Part shown: positions 1 to 7,567 of the stretch, piece by piece | Layout of the letters: every line of letters starts with the position of its first letter | How positions within the stretch are numbered: position 1 is the stretch's first letter | Assembly (NCBI GenBank): GCA_963800475.1 | Contig: CAWDAZ010000001.1 | Span: 620,001-684,000, forward strand | Source: Palsa-465 sp963800475 | GTDB taxonomy: Bacteria > Actinomycetota > Thermoleophilia > Solirubrobacterales > Solirubrobacteraceae | Direction of reading: 5' to 3' | DNA length: 64,000 bases | The notes under the pieces: model-generated | Databases searched by the model: none | Told to the model about the DNA's origin: nothing | The model's input: the letters and a program-made list of their open reading frames with translations, nothing else | Made by a program: the position numbers and the translations under genes

Positions 1-1
1 C

Positions 2-235
2 CTGAAGCACCTGCCGGTCGGGTACCTGAAGCTCGACGGCGAGTTCATCCGCAACCTCACGCACAGCCCGGTCGACAAGCACGTCGTCCGCGCGATCGTC
101 GGCGTCGCGCGCGCGCTCGGGATCAAGACCGTCGCCGAGTCGGTCTCGAACGCCGAGACGATCCGGCTGCTGCAGGAGCACGGCGTCGACTACGCCCAGG
201 GCTTCTACGTCGGCAGGCCCGAGCCGCTCGCGTAG
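2..235 (+). CDS. EAL-domain protein, 3' end only
   Basis: The gene enters from the left edge and 77 codons are visible before TAG. They are the C-terminal part of an EAL phosphodiesterase fold: YLKLDGEFIRNL is the conserved lysine/aspartate strand, KTVAESV the conserved glutamate motif, and AQGFYVGRPEPL the typical end of the domain. EAL enzymes hydrolyse cyclic di-GMP to pGpG. The catalytic ExL motif and any sensor or GGDEF part lie outside the window, so activity cannot be judged. A second c-di-GMP gene of this type lies at 2090-4168 on the other strand. Confidence 0.85.
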   Translation: MKHLPVGYLKLDGEFIRNLTHSPVDKHVVRAIVGVARALGIKTVAESVSNAETIRLLQEHGVDYAQGFYVGRPEPLA

Positions 236-285
236 TGACCGTTCCTGCGAGGCTTGACGCGTGATACGGGCCAAGCGCGACTGAC

Positions 286-1437
286 GTGGATCGCTCCTCG
301 CCGTACGCGGTCGCGTTCACCGACTGGCTGGGGTGCGCGTGCGCCGGAGCAGGGGAGCGCGCGCCACGGGCGGTGCGGGCGGCCGGCGACGACCTGATCA
401 CCCGGGTCGCGTTCGCGGGCACGGCTGGGCACGTGCTCGACTACGACGACACGTTCGCCGACGGCGTCGCGCACGTGACCGCTGCGTGCGCGCCGGCGGC
501 GCTGGTGGTTGCGGCGGAGCTCGGCGCCCGGGTGGGCGACGCGCTCGCGGCATACGCCGAGGGATTCGAGGCGATGGCCGCGGTCGCCGCCGCGAGCCAC
601 CCCGCGCTGTATGACGCGGGATGGCACCCGACCGCGGTGTGCGCGCCGGTCGGCGCCGCCGTCGCGGCGTCGAGGCTGCTGGGGCTGACTGCGGCGCAGT
701 GCGAGGATGCGCTCGCGGTCGCGGTGCTCCGCGCCGGCGGCACCCGCGGCGCGTTCGGCTCGGACGGGAAGTCGATCCAGGTCGGCCTGGCGGCGGCCGC
801 CGGAGCGCAGGCGGCGCTGCTGGCGAAGGCGGGCGCCCGAGTCGACCGCCGCGCGATCGACGGCCCGGTCGGCTTCGAGGCTGTGGTGGGCGCCACGCTC
901 GCGGCGCCCGAGCTGGGCGCCCGCGCGATCGAGCGCAACTGGATCAAGCTTCACCCGAGCTGCCTGGGGACGCACGCGGCGATCGATGCCGCGGCGGGCA
1001 TTGGCGACGCGGACGGCGGGCCGATCCAGGTCGCGGTGCACCCCGTCGCCCGGCAGGCGGCGTATCTCGACGAGGTCGACGACGGGCTGTCGGCCAAGTT
1101 CTCGATCCCGTACTGCGTCGCGCACACGCTGCTGCACGGACCGCCGGGAGTCGGCGCCTTCACGAGGGTCGATCCGGACACCGCCCGTCGCAGTCGCTCG
1201 GTGAGGGTCGCGGTGGACGAGGCGCTGCCGCGGTTCGGCGCCGTGCTCGTCGTCGGCGGCGAGGAGCGCGCGCGGGTCGAGGCTCCTCGGGGCGCGCCCG
1301 AGCACCCGGTCGGCGCCGCGGAGCTCACGCGGAAGCTCCGCGACCTCGCCGGCGACCGGCTCGACGCGGTGCTCGACGATCGCGACGCGCCCGCCGCGAA
1401 GGTCCTCGCGGCGGCCGGGCTCGCCGGATCGGGCTAG
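286..1437 (+). CDS. MmgE/PrpD family protein (2-methylcitrate dehydratase-like)
   Basis: 383 residues from a GTG start. Family hallmarks are GHVLDYDDTF near residue 45, the glycine/alanine-rich helices after it, GSDGKSIQVGLAAAAG near 165 and LHPSCLGTHAAID near 225. MmgE/PrpD proteins include 2-methylcitrate dehydratase, cis-aconitate decarboxylase and many members of unknown substrate. At 383 residues it is shorter than the usual 450 or so, with the N-terminal helices reduced. No propionate (methylcitrate cycle) genes lie nearby, so the substrate is not assignable. Its stop overlaps the stop of the convergent lipoprotein gene (CTAG at 1434-1437). Confidence 0.8.
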   Translation: MDRSSPYAVAFTDWLGCACAGAGERAPRAVRAAGDDLITRVAFAGTAGHVLDYDDTFADGVAHVTAACAPAALVVAAELGARVGDALAAYAEGFEAMAAVAAASHPALYDAGWHPTAVCAPVGAAVAASRLLGLTAAQCEDALAVAVLRAGGTRGAFGSDGKSIQVGLAAAAGAQAALLAKAGARVDRRAIDGPVGFEAVVGATLAAPELGARAIERNWIKLHPSCLGTHAAIDAAAGIGDADGGPIQVAVHPVARQAAYLDEVDDGLSAKFSIPYCVAHTLLHGPPGVGAFTRVDPDTARRSRSVRVAVDEALPRFGAVLVVGGEERARVEAPRGAPEHPVGAAELTRKLRDLAGDRLDAVLDDRDAPAAKVLAAAGLAGSG

Positions 1438-2132
1438 CGCGAGACGATCCGCCAGTAGATCGGGCCGAGGCCCGGGAAGTGGAGCGCCTCGGCGGTCGCG
1501 CCCGTCAGGTCCCATTCGCGCCCGGCGATGTACGGGCCGCGGTCGATCACCGGGACCTTGACGGCGCGGCCGCCGTACTCGAACAGAACCTCGGTCCCGC
1601 ACGGCAGGGTCTTGTTGGCGACGCCGAGTTCCGGAACGCTCTCGACACCCCCGCACGCGACGGGCTGGCCGTAGTCGGTGAACACCGAGGCGATGCTCTG
1701 ATACCACTGGCCGCGCGGCAGGTCGGCGGGGTTCAGCAGCGCGTAGGACAGGTTGAGCTGGTCGAGGTGGTACTGCCTGACCGCGGCCTGGAACTTCGCG
1801 ACCGCCGCCCGGACCTCGGCGTCGCTCGGCGCGCCCTTGGCGGGTGCGGTCGTATTGCTTGCCGCCATCGAAGGCGACGGGTCGTGTAGCGGAGGCGCCG
1901 CCTCGCCCGCCTGCGCGAGCTGCTGTGTGCTCGTTCCGGCGGCGCCTTGACCGACGACGGGCTCGACGGCCTGGGGATGCGCCGCGGGCACCGTCGCGGC
2001 CGTGCCGGCCGGCTCTGACTGACGGGCCGTGCTCGAGCCGCAGCCCGCCACGACGAGCGCGGTCGCCGCTATCGCCGCTAGCGATCTGATCAGCAGACAG
2101 TAGCCGGGGGCCGTGGCGACCGGCGCAACCAC
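1434..2132 (-). CDS. RlpA-like double-psi beta-barrel lipoprotein
   Basis: The N-terminus is a lipoprotein signal: a hydrophobic stretch LAAIAATALVVAGC with a VAGC lipobox, then a Ser/Thr/Ala/Pro-rich linker. The last 100 or so residues contain ASVFTDYGQPVACGG, KTLPCGTEVLFEY, VPVIDRGPYI and REWDLTGATAEAL. This is the pattern of RlpA-like septal-ring lytic transglycosylase domains, with the DRGP motif in place. The start is uncertain. A GTG at 2132 gives a normal signal peptide but overlaps the GGDEF-EAL gene by 43 bp; the alternatives are CTG codons at 2093-2096. Probably co-transcribed with the upstream GGDEF-EAL gene. Likely a peptidoglycan-associated envelope protein. Confidence 0.7.
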   Translation of the reverse strand: MVAPVATAPGYCLLIRSLAAIAATALVVAGCGSSTARQSEPAGTAATVPAAHPQAVEPVVGQGAAGTSTQQLAQAGEAAPPLHDPSPSMAASNTTAPAKGAPSDAEVRAAVAKFQAAVRQYHLDQLNLSYALLNPADLPRGQWYQSIASVFTDYGQPVACGGVESVPELGVANKTLPCGTEVLFEYGGRAVKVPVIDRGPYIAGREWDLTGATAEALHFPGLGPIYWRIVSR

Positions 2133-4168
2133 GAGGTACCGAGGTCCGTCACGGCAGCGGTCGGCGCCGTCGCGATCCAGCCGTCGAACGCGGTCGCATC
2201 CAGCGGCCGGCTGACGTAGAAGCCCTGGGCCAGGTCGCAGCCGAGCATCTCCAGCCGCTTGAGCGTCAGCTCGTCCTCGACCCCCTCGGCGATCACCTTC
2301 AGCCCGAGGTCGTGGCCGAGGTTGATCGTGGAGCGGACGATGATCAGGTCGCTCTCGTGGTTCAGCAGCGGCGAGATGAACGACCGGTCGATCTTGAGCT
2401 CGTTGATCGGCAGCCGCTTGAGGTTCGCCAGCGACGAGTAGCCGGTGCCGAAATCGTCGACGGCGACGTGGATCCCCAGCTCGCGGAGCCGGACGACGGT
2501 GGCGAGCGCCCGGTCCGGGTCGCACATCAGCATGCTCTCGGTGACCTCGAGCTGGAGCGCGTCCGCGGCCAGGCGGTGCTCATCGAGCATCCGCTCGATC
2601 TGACGTGGGAGCTCGCGATCCAGCAGGTCGCGCACCGACAGGTTGACGGCGACGGTCAGGTCCCGGCCGTCCCTGCGCCATCCAGCGCATTGAGCGATCG
2701 AGCGCTCGAGCACGTGCCGGGTGAGCGGGCCAATCAGCCCCGACTGCTCGGCGATCGGGATGAAGTCGGAGGGCTCCAGCAGCCCGAGCTCGGGGTGCTC
2801 CCATCGGACCAGGCCCTCGGCGCCGCACGGACGAGACCCCGCGATCTCGACGATCGGCTGGTAGTGGACGACGAACTCGTCGGACTCGAGGGCGCGGCGG
2901 AAGTCGGTGAGCACCGTGAGGCGCCGCATCGAGTGGCGGTCCAGATTCGACGAGTACAGCGCATAGCTCGAGTGCGCCTCCTTGGCCGCGTACATCGCCA
3001 CGTCCGCGCGCCGCAGCAGCGCGTGCACGTCGTCGCCGTCGAGCGGGAACCGGGAGATCCCGATGCTGGCCCCGACCTCGAGCGTCATGTGATCGACGGC
3101 CACCGGCTGCTGGACGCAGGCGATCAGCTCGTCCGCGATGTCCGCGAGTGCCGAGGGGTCGATCGTCCGCGTGCTGGGAAGGACCGCGAACTCGTCTCCG
3201 CCCAGACGCGCTACCAGCCCGTCCTCGCCCACGCAGGCGGCGAGCCGGGGTCCAAGGTCGCGGAGGATCACGTCACCGTAGTGATGGCCGAGCGTGTCGT
3301 TGATCTCCTTGAAGCGGTCGAGGTCGATCAGCATCAGCGCGAACGGCGCGGGGCTGGCGCGGGAGGCGGCGATCTGCTCTTCGACGGTGGTGCGGAACCG
3401 TTGGCGGTTCGCGAGCCCCGTGAGGTCGTCGGTGGTGGCCTTGCGGTGCAGCTCCTGGGCGCGGCGCTGCGAGGTCAGCAGCTCGCCGACCAGATACTGG
3501 AAGATCGCTAGCGTGACCAGCAGCACGACGACCCCGATCGCGCCGGTCTGGACCATGAAATAGAGCGCGATCGCGGTCAGCACAGCGGAGAACAGCTCGG
3601 CCGACAGAACGGGGGCGAGCACCTCGCGAAGCTTCGGAATGAACCGCGATCGATCCAGGTAGCACTGGTAACCAACCACCCCCACATGGTCGACGACGAG
3701 CGTGATCGCGAACGCGGGGAGAATCAGGAAGTAGTACGCGGCTTCGCCGGAGCCGATGTGACCCAGCCGGATAGCCGCACCGAAGAACAGCCCGCTGGCC
3801 AACGGGAACCACGCGAACGTGACGAGGTTGTTGCGGAAGTAGTGGGGGGCCTCCCGCCACTTGAACCATCCTACGGCGACCGTGAGCATGCCGATCAGGG
3901 CCGCGGGAGCCGGCCCGTACAGGGCGGCCGCCAGCACCACCCCGAGCGCCATGCCCGAGCACTTGAGCTTGCTCGCATCCTGGAAGGACATCAGATCACT
4001 TCCGATCGCGAACGCAGCGATCGCCGCCAGCGGCAGCAAGCTCCAGTCGTTCCAGCTCCAGGTGAGAGCGACCGCCACGACCCCGACAAGAACTGCGCCA
4101 GCCTGAACGAGCACGGCCAAAGGCCACGGCCGCCGGTCGGGGACTGGCATGACGAAAGTGCTGTCCAT
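2090..4168 (-). CDS. membrane-anchored GGDEF-EAL cyclic di-GMP protein
   Basis: 692 residues. The first 230 or so are hydrophobic, with about seven membrane segments forming a sensor domain I cannot name. A GGDEF domain follows (RLGGDEFAVL near residue 325, intact active site), then an EAL domain starting with AEGLVRWEHP (ExLxR variant of the motif), DDFGTGYSSL and IKVIAEGVE. Both diguanylate cyclase and phosphodiesterase motifs look usable. A longer start at 4198 is possible, but a FliA-like promoter (4178-4205) covers that codon, and its expected transcription start falls next to the ATG at 4168, so 4168 is chosen. The lipoprotein gene follows with an overlap. Confidence 0.9.
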   Translation of the reverse strand: MDSTFVMPVPDRRPWPLAVLVQAGAVLVGVVAVALTWSWNDWSLLPLAAIAAFAIGSDLMSFQDASKLKCSGMALGVVLAAALYGPAPAALIGMLTVAVGWFKWREAPHYFRNNLVTFAWFPLASGLFFGAAIRLGHIGSGEAAYYFLILPAFAITLVVDHVGVVGYQCYLDRSRFIPKLREVLAPVLSAELFSAVLTAIALYFMVQTGAIGVVVLLVTLAIFQYLVGELLTSQRRAQELHRKATTDDLTGLANRQRFRTTVEEQIAASRASPAPFALMLIDLDRFKEINDTLGHHYGDVILRDLGPRLAACVGEDGLVARLGGDEFAVLPSTRTIDPSALADIADELIACVQQPVAVDHMTLEVGASIGISRFPLDGDDVHALLRRADVAMYAAKEAHSSYALYSSNLDRHSMRRLTVLTDFRRALESDEFVVHYQPIVEIAGSRPCGAEGLVRWEHPELGLLEPSDFIPIAEQSGLIGPLTRHVLERSIAQCAGWRRDGRDLTVAVNLSVRDLLDRELPRQIERMLDEHRLAADALQLEVTESMLMCDPDRALATVVRLRELGIHVAVDDFGTGYSSLANLKRLPINELKIDRSFISPLLNHESDLIIVRSTINLGHDLGLKVIAEGVEDELTLKRLEMLGCDLAQGFYVSRPLDATAFDGWIATAPTAAVTDLGTSWLRRSPRPPATVC

Positions 4169-4177
4169 GCAGGCTTT

Positions 4178-4205
4178 ATATCGGCCGGAAGCCCCCATTC
4201 CTGAA
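4178..4205 (-). promoter_or_regulatory. FliA (sigma-28)-like promoter of the GGDEF-EAL gene
   Basis: On the minus strand TTCAG, a 15-base spacer, then GCCGATAT. The sigma-28 consensus is TAAA-N15-GCCGATAA, so the -10 element is near perfect and the spacing exact. Transcription would start within a few bases of the ATG at 4168, giving a very short leader. Confidence 0.6.
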
Positions 4206-4233
4206 GAAATGTCCAGCCAGCTTCAACGCGGAC

Positions 4234-4261
4234 TCAAGTTCCTCCGGAAATCGGCCGATGT
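4234..4261 (+). promoter_or_regulatory. second FliA-like promoter, facing right
   Basis: Plus-strand TCAAG, a 15-base spacer, then GCCGATGT. This is the same architecture as the divergent site at 4178-4205, 28 bases away. No coding sequence follows on the plus strand before the hairpin at 4274-4304, so its product, if any, is a short RNA or an unrecognised transcript. Confidence 0.45.
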
Positions 4262-4273
4262 ACCGCTTGTAGG

Positions 4274-4304
4274 AAAAAGGGAGCCCGGTTCAGCGGGCTC
4301 CTTT
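4274..4304. terminator. intrinsic terminator, possibly bidirectional
   Basis: An 8-bp perfect stem GGAGCCCG/CGGGCTCC with a 6-base loop. On the minus strand it is followed by CTTTTTCC, a good U tract; on the plus strand by TTTAAATT. It would insulate the GGDEF-EAL promoter from minus-strand read-through and stop transcripts from the plus-strand FliA-like promoter after about 40 bases. Confidence 0.7.
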
Positions 4305-4480
4305 AAATTAAATCACCCACCCCTGTGTACCACGTGCCCCTCCTTCCCTGGGAGTTCTGCGGGTTGGACGGCTGAATTCGCAATTTGAGCTTAGTCCTAT
4401 CTGCGGGCGGCCGCACTCGAACATTCGTCTAGAACTGGGCGATCTCGTAAACGTTGCGACCGGGGGACGCGGCTCGGGGC

Positions 4481-4518
4481 TGCGCGCCCCGCCTACCGGC
4501 ACGGTAGCGGGGCGCGCA
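4481..4518 (-). terminator. hairpin terminator of the MFS gene
   Basis: A long stem, TGCGCGCCCCGC plus TACCG pairing with CGGTA plus GCGGGGCGCGCA around a 3-base loop with one bulged C, begins 10 bases after the stop of the MFS gene on the minus strand. There is no U tract, as is common for actinobacterial hairpin terminators. Confidence 0.65.
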
Positions 4519-4527
4519 GACGGGTCC

Positions 4528-5799
4528 TCAGAGAGCGGCGGGCTTCGGCTCAGCCTGGTCAGCAGGCATCTCTGCGGCCTCGGGTGACGCCGACTCGGCT
4601 GCTGACGGGCCTGGCCCGGCGACGGCTTGGCGCAACACGACCCAGACTGCAACGCTCGTTGCAAGCGCGCCGATGCCACCGACCGCGAGCGCGAGCCGCG
4701 GGCCGGAAGCAGCGGCGAGCGCGCCGCCGATCAAGATGCCCGCGCCCGGGAGCCCCTGGATGATCGACTCGTTCAGGCTCATCATCAACGCCATCCACCC
4801 CCCGCCGACGGCTTCCTGAAGAGCCGTCCGGCTGGCGACGAACATCGTCCCGTTGCCGATGCCGGCGACGGCCGCACCCGCGATCGCGACCACGAGCGCG
4901 GGCGCGATCGCCATCACAACAAAGCCTGCCCCCGAGCAGGCGACACCGAAGGTGATCAGCGCTCGCGGCGGAAGGCGGCGCCAGCGGGCGTAGATCGCGC
5001 TTCCGATGACGGCACCGGCGCCCCACGCCGATAGCAGCGCGCCGTAGCCCCCAGCGCCGCCGTGCAGCGTGTGGTCGGCAAGTACGACCTCGACGGGGAT
5101 CGGGATCGAGACAAACAGCATCGAGGTTGCCTGGAGCTCGAGCAGTGCCCGGACGAGCGGTGTCTCGCGCGCGTAACGCAGCGCGGACTTGAGGCGTCCC
5201 GCGCTCGGATGCCGGTCGGGCGTGGCCTCGGGGAGCCCCTTTGCGGTCGCGAGCGTCAGCGTGATCAGGACGAACACGACGCTGTTGATCGCCAGCGCGG
5301 TGGCTGCGCTGCCGAGCGCAACGGCGACACCGCCGAGCGCCGGCCCGACCATGTAGCAGACCGAGAACGAGGCGTTGGTGACCGCGTTTCCCTCCCGCAG
5401 CAGCCCGGCGGCCGTCGTGACCGCCACCGTCGCGGTCCGCGCCAGCGTTCGCGCCGTCACCGCCGCGACGCCGTCGAGCAGCGCCAGCACCAGCACCGGT
5501 GCGAGCGCGAATCGTCCCGCCACCCAGGCGAGCAGCCCGAACAGCACCGCCTCGAGTGCGTACAGCCCCACGAGCACGGGACGCGTGGCCAGCTGATCGA
5601 GGCGGGCCACGATCGCCGGCGAGATCAGCGCGGGGCCGAACATCGCGCACAGGAAGTAGCCCGCCGCCGCGAGCGCGCTGCCCGTCCGGTTGTAGACCAG
5701 CACAGCGAGCGCGAGGGAGCCGATTCCCCACGCGAGTTCGTTCAGGGTGTACGCGGCGAGCAGTCGCCGGTACGCACCAAGCTTGAGTACCCGAGTCAC
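4528..5799 (-). CDS. MFS transporter, EntS/DHA3-like
   Basis: 423 residues from a GTG start, with about 12 hydrophobic segments in two halves of six, separated by a charged loop near residue 200 (TPDRHPSAGRLKSALRYARE). The start reads LGAYRRLLAAYTLNELAWGIGSLALAV, typical of the DHA3 branch that includes enterobactin and macrolide exporters. It likely exports a small molecule by proton antiport; the substrate is unknown. The C-terminus is a short Ala/Glu/Pro-rich cytoplasmic tail. It stands alone, divergent from the gene at 5875, and is followed by a strong hairpin. Confidence 0.8.
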   Translation of the reverse strand: MTRVLKLGAYRRLLAAYTLNELAWGIGSLALAVLVYNRTGSALAAAGYFLCAMFGPALISPAIVARLDQLATRPVLVGLYALEAVLFGLLAWVAGRFALAPVLVLALLDGVAAVTARTLARTATVAVTTAAGLLREGNAVTNASFSVCYMVGPALGGVAVALGSAATALAINSVVFVLITLTLATAKGLPEATPDRHPSAGRLKSALRYARETPLVRALLELQATSMLFVSIPIPVEVVLADHTLHGGAGGYGALLSAWGAGAVIGSAIYARWRRLPPRALITFGVACSGAGFVVMAIAPALVVAIAGAAVAGIGNGTMFVASRTALQEAVGGGWMALMMSLNESIIQGLPGAGILIGGALAAASGPRLALAVGGIGALATSVAVWVVLRQAVAGPGPSAAESASPEAAEMPADQAEPKPAAL

Positions 5800-5874
5800 C
5801 CTGCACGACGTATCGGCCGCCGGGCGGAAAACAAGAGGCCCGGGCGAGGAACCCGCCAGGCGCCGGTGTAGCTT

Positions 5875-6501
5875 ATGGGCATGCGCATGGACCGCGCGGG
5901 TGCATATGCGTTCACGGTCCGGCTCGAGGATCCCAACGAGCTGTTCGAGCCGCGTGCCGCTGATGTGGAGCGGGGGAGGTCACCCGAGGTCCCGGCGATC
6001 GATCAGATCCGGACGACGTTCGGGGCGCACCGGTACTCGGACCCGGGCACGGTCACGATCGAGCTGCCGCCTGACAAGGCGACGCCCGAGGTCGAGCGCG
6101 GTCTCCGGCAGGCGTACGCGCACTACTGCAAGCTCGGGACCGCCCGGTCCGAAAGCGAGCTCGCGGCGATCCGGCGCGACGGATGGCGGACGCTGCTGTC
6201 TGGCGCGATCGTGCTGTTTATCGGCCTGGCCCTGTCCGAGGCGGTGCTCAGGACCCGCGGGATCCCGAAGGAGCTACGCGACTTTCTCGGCAACGGCCTG
6301 TTCCTGGTCGTCGCGTGGGTGGGGCTCTGGTACCCGCTCGACACACTGTTCTACAGCGGCCGGCCGCCCCGCGGCGAACGCCGGTTGCTACGGGCGATGT
6401 GCCAGATCGAGCTGGTCGTCCGGCCGATCGGCGAGCGACTCCAGGCTGCGGATCCTCCCGAAACCGCGGCGGTCGCCGGTCAGAGCTTGACGGGCGGGTA
6501 G
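5875..6501 (+). CDS. hypothetical protein with two membrane segments
   Basis: 208 residues, not recognised. The first 105 residues are soluble (FTVRLEDPNELFEPRAADVERG, then TVTIELPPDKATPEVERGL, a helix and an RRDGWR positive patch). Two hydrophobic segments follow (LLSGAIVLFIGLALSEAVL and GLFLVVAWVGLWYPLDTLFY) and then a basic cytoplasmic tail. The design suggests a membrane-anchored cytoplasmic domain. A start at the second Met is equally possible. Its last 22 bases overlap the 3' end of the convergent selenoprotein-like gene. Confidence 0.6.
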   Translation: MGMRMDRAGAYAFTVRLEDPNELFEPRAADVERGRSPEVPAIDQIRTTFGAHRYSDPGTVTIELPPDKATPEVERGLRQAYAHYCKLGTARSESELAAIRRDGWRTLLSGAIVLFIGLALSEAVLRTRGIPKELRDFLGNGLFLVVAWVGLWYPLDTLFYSGRPPRGERRLLRAMCQIELVVRPIGERLQAADPPETAAVAGQSLTGG

Positions 6502-7514
6502 TAGTTCTCGGGCCCGAGCTCGCGGACCTCTGTCAGCCAGTCGGAGTCATAGGTGTCGTTCGGGCCCTGGAGCGGGTCGGCGAGCGACCACGCCTGGCGC
6601 TTGTAGGTCCAGTTCTCGGGCTGCAGGCGGTGCGCCTCGCTGAACCAGCGCGCGGCATCCTCGGGGCGGCCGGTTCGCTGCAGGTGCTGGCCGAGCTCGA
6701 ACGAGGCCGCCGCCTGCGAGCGGTCGAGGTCGCGCCCGGCCGACCGTCCGACCACCTCCTCCTCGGACAGCGCGTACTCGGAGCGCTCGCCGTTCGCCAC
6801 CCAGTCGCGCAGCGCGGCCAGATACCGCTCCGGCTCGATCTTTATGTTCTGCGCCTCGCGCAGCTGCTCGGCCGCGAGCGGCGGAAGCTGCGCCAGCAGC
6901 TCCTCGCTGGGCTCACGCGGCCGCCACGGGAACGCTGGCTCCGGCGGTCGCACAATCACGCCGCGCTCGTCGATCCACACCCCCGTCGGCACGTTCACGA
7001 TCCCGAGCAGCTCGTCGAGCAGGTGCGCGGAGTCGATCAGCGACGGATGCGTGGCGCGGGCGCGGTCGATCCACGGCCCGGCCGCCTCGACCCCGCCGGT
7101 GTCAAGCGCGACCGTGACGACCTCGAGGCCCTGCGGGTGAAGCTCATCTCGGAGTTTCCGCCACCCGGGCAGATCGAACCGGCACCCTCACCACGAAGCC
7201 CACGCGATCATGATCACCTTCGTCCCGCGCAGTGATCGCAGCTCGAAGTCGCGCCCGTCGCGATCGGGCAGGACGATTTCGGGCAGCCGGGCTGAGGTGA
7301 GCGCGTGGCCGCCCGACTCGGGGCCGAGCGCCCACAGCTCGTGCCGCTCGTCCGCCACGAGCGCCATGCGCAGCCGTGTAGCGAGCTCGGTCACGTCGAA
7401 CGGCGCCGGCAACGGGACGCACACCTCGCCGCGGCAGGCCCCCTCGGGCTTGACCGTCCAGCCCGTCCGCCGCTCCAGGTCTGCCGGCGGTTCGTCGAGC
7501 CGTTCGATGATCAT
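6480..7514 (-). CDS. ResA/TlpA-like thioredoxin-fold protein with in-frame UGA (probable selenoprotein) and TPR-like C-terminus
   Basis: Read through the TGA at 7188-7190 the gene encodes 344 residues. Residues 1-80 include a CRGEVC pair. Residues 80-108 (LPEIVLPDRDGRDFELRSL, then GTKVIMIAWASW) are the first strands of a redoxin. The UGA is codon 109 and is followed directly by GCRFDLPGWRKLRDEL, LEVVTVALDTGG and NVPTGVWIDERG, the rest of the thioredoxin fold. The UGA therefore sits where the first redox Cys of TlpA/ResA proteins belongs (W-U-G-C). The 63 codons after it are open and in the same frame as the downstream part. The C-terminal 100 residues contain a TPR-like unit (FELGQHLQRTGRPEDAARWFSEAHRLQP). 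It probably reduces a thiol or peroxide substrate. A simple nonsense mutation is the alternative. Confidence 0.75.
7153..7190 (-). promoter_or_regulatory. bacterial SECIS-like hairpin after the in-frame UGA
   Basis: Counting the U of the UGA as +1, UCUGCC (+18 to +23) pairs with GGCGGA (+29 to +34) around the loop CGGGU. A lower helix GGUU/AACU is separated from it by a 3-base bulge. An apical loop at +24 to +28 with G at its second position fits the published bacterial SECIS model (loop roughly 16-37 bases from the UGA, a G in the first two loop bases). High GC makes chance stems common. Confidence 0.5.
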
Positions 7515-7567
7515 CCCCCCGCGACCCTACATCCGACGCGACGCGTCGCCAAGTCTAGGATCGGGCC

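Larger units (their letters stand above)
4206..4480. other. noncoding spacer with lower GC, two signals only
   Basis: Visibly less GC-rich than its surroundings. It holds the plus-strand FliA-like promoter and the terminator described separately. On the minus strand a strong Shine-Dalgarno-like GGAAGGAGGGG (around 4340-4350) precedes only a six-codon GTG ORF. No protein with family features was found in any frame. Confidence 0.5.

Noticed and set aside
205..1707. 500-codon open frame on the minus strand opposite MmgE/PrpD
   Set aside because: Arg/Gly/Ala-rich composition without family pattern; a GC-rich shadow of the plus-strand gene, which has clear motifs.
4330..4360. Six-codon ORF after GGAAGGAGGGG on the minus strand
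   Set aside because: Too short to judge and no conserved context; the Shine-Dalgarno-like run may be chance in a purine-rich stretch.
5805..5835. FliA-like promoter of the MFS gene (GGCCGATACG on the minus strand)
   Set aside because: The -10 core fits, but no TCAAG/TAAA-like -35 at 15 bases; probably chance.
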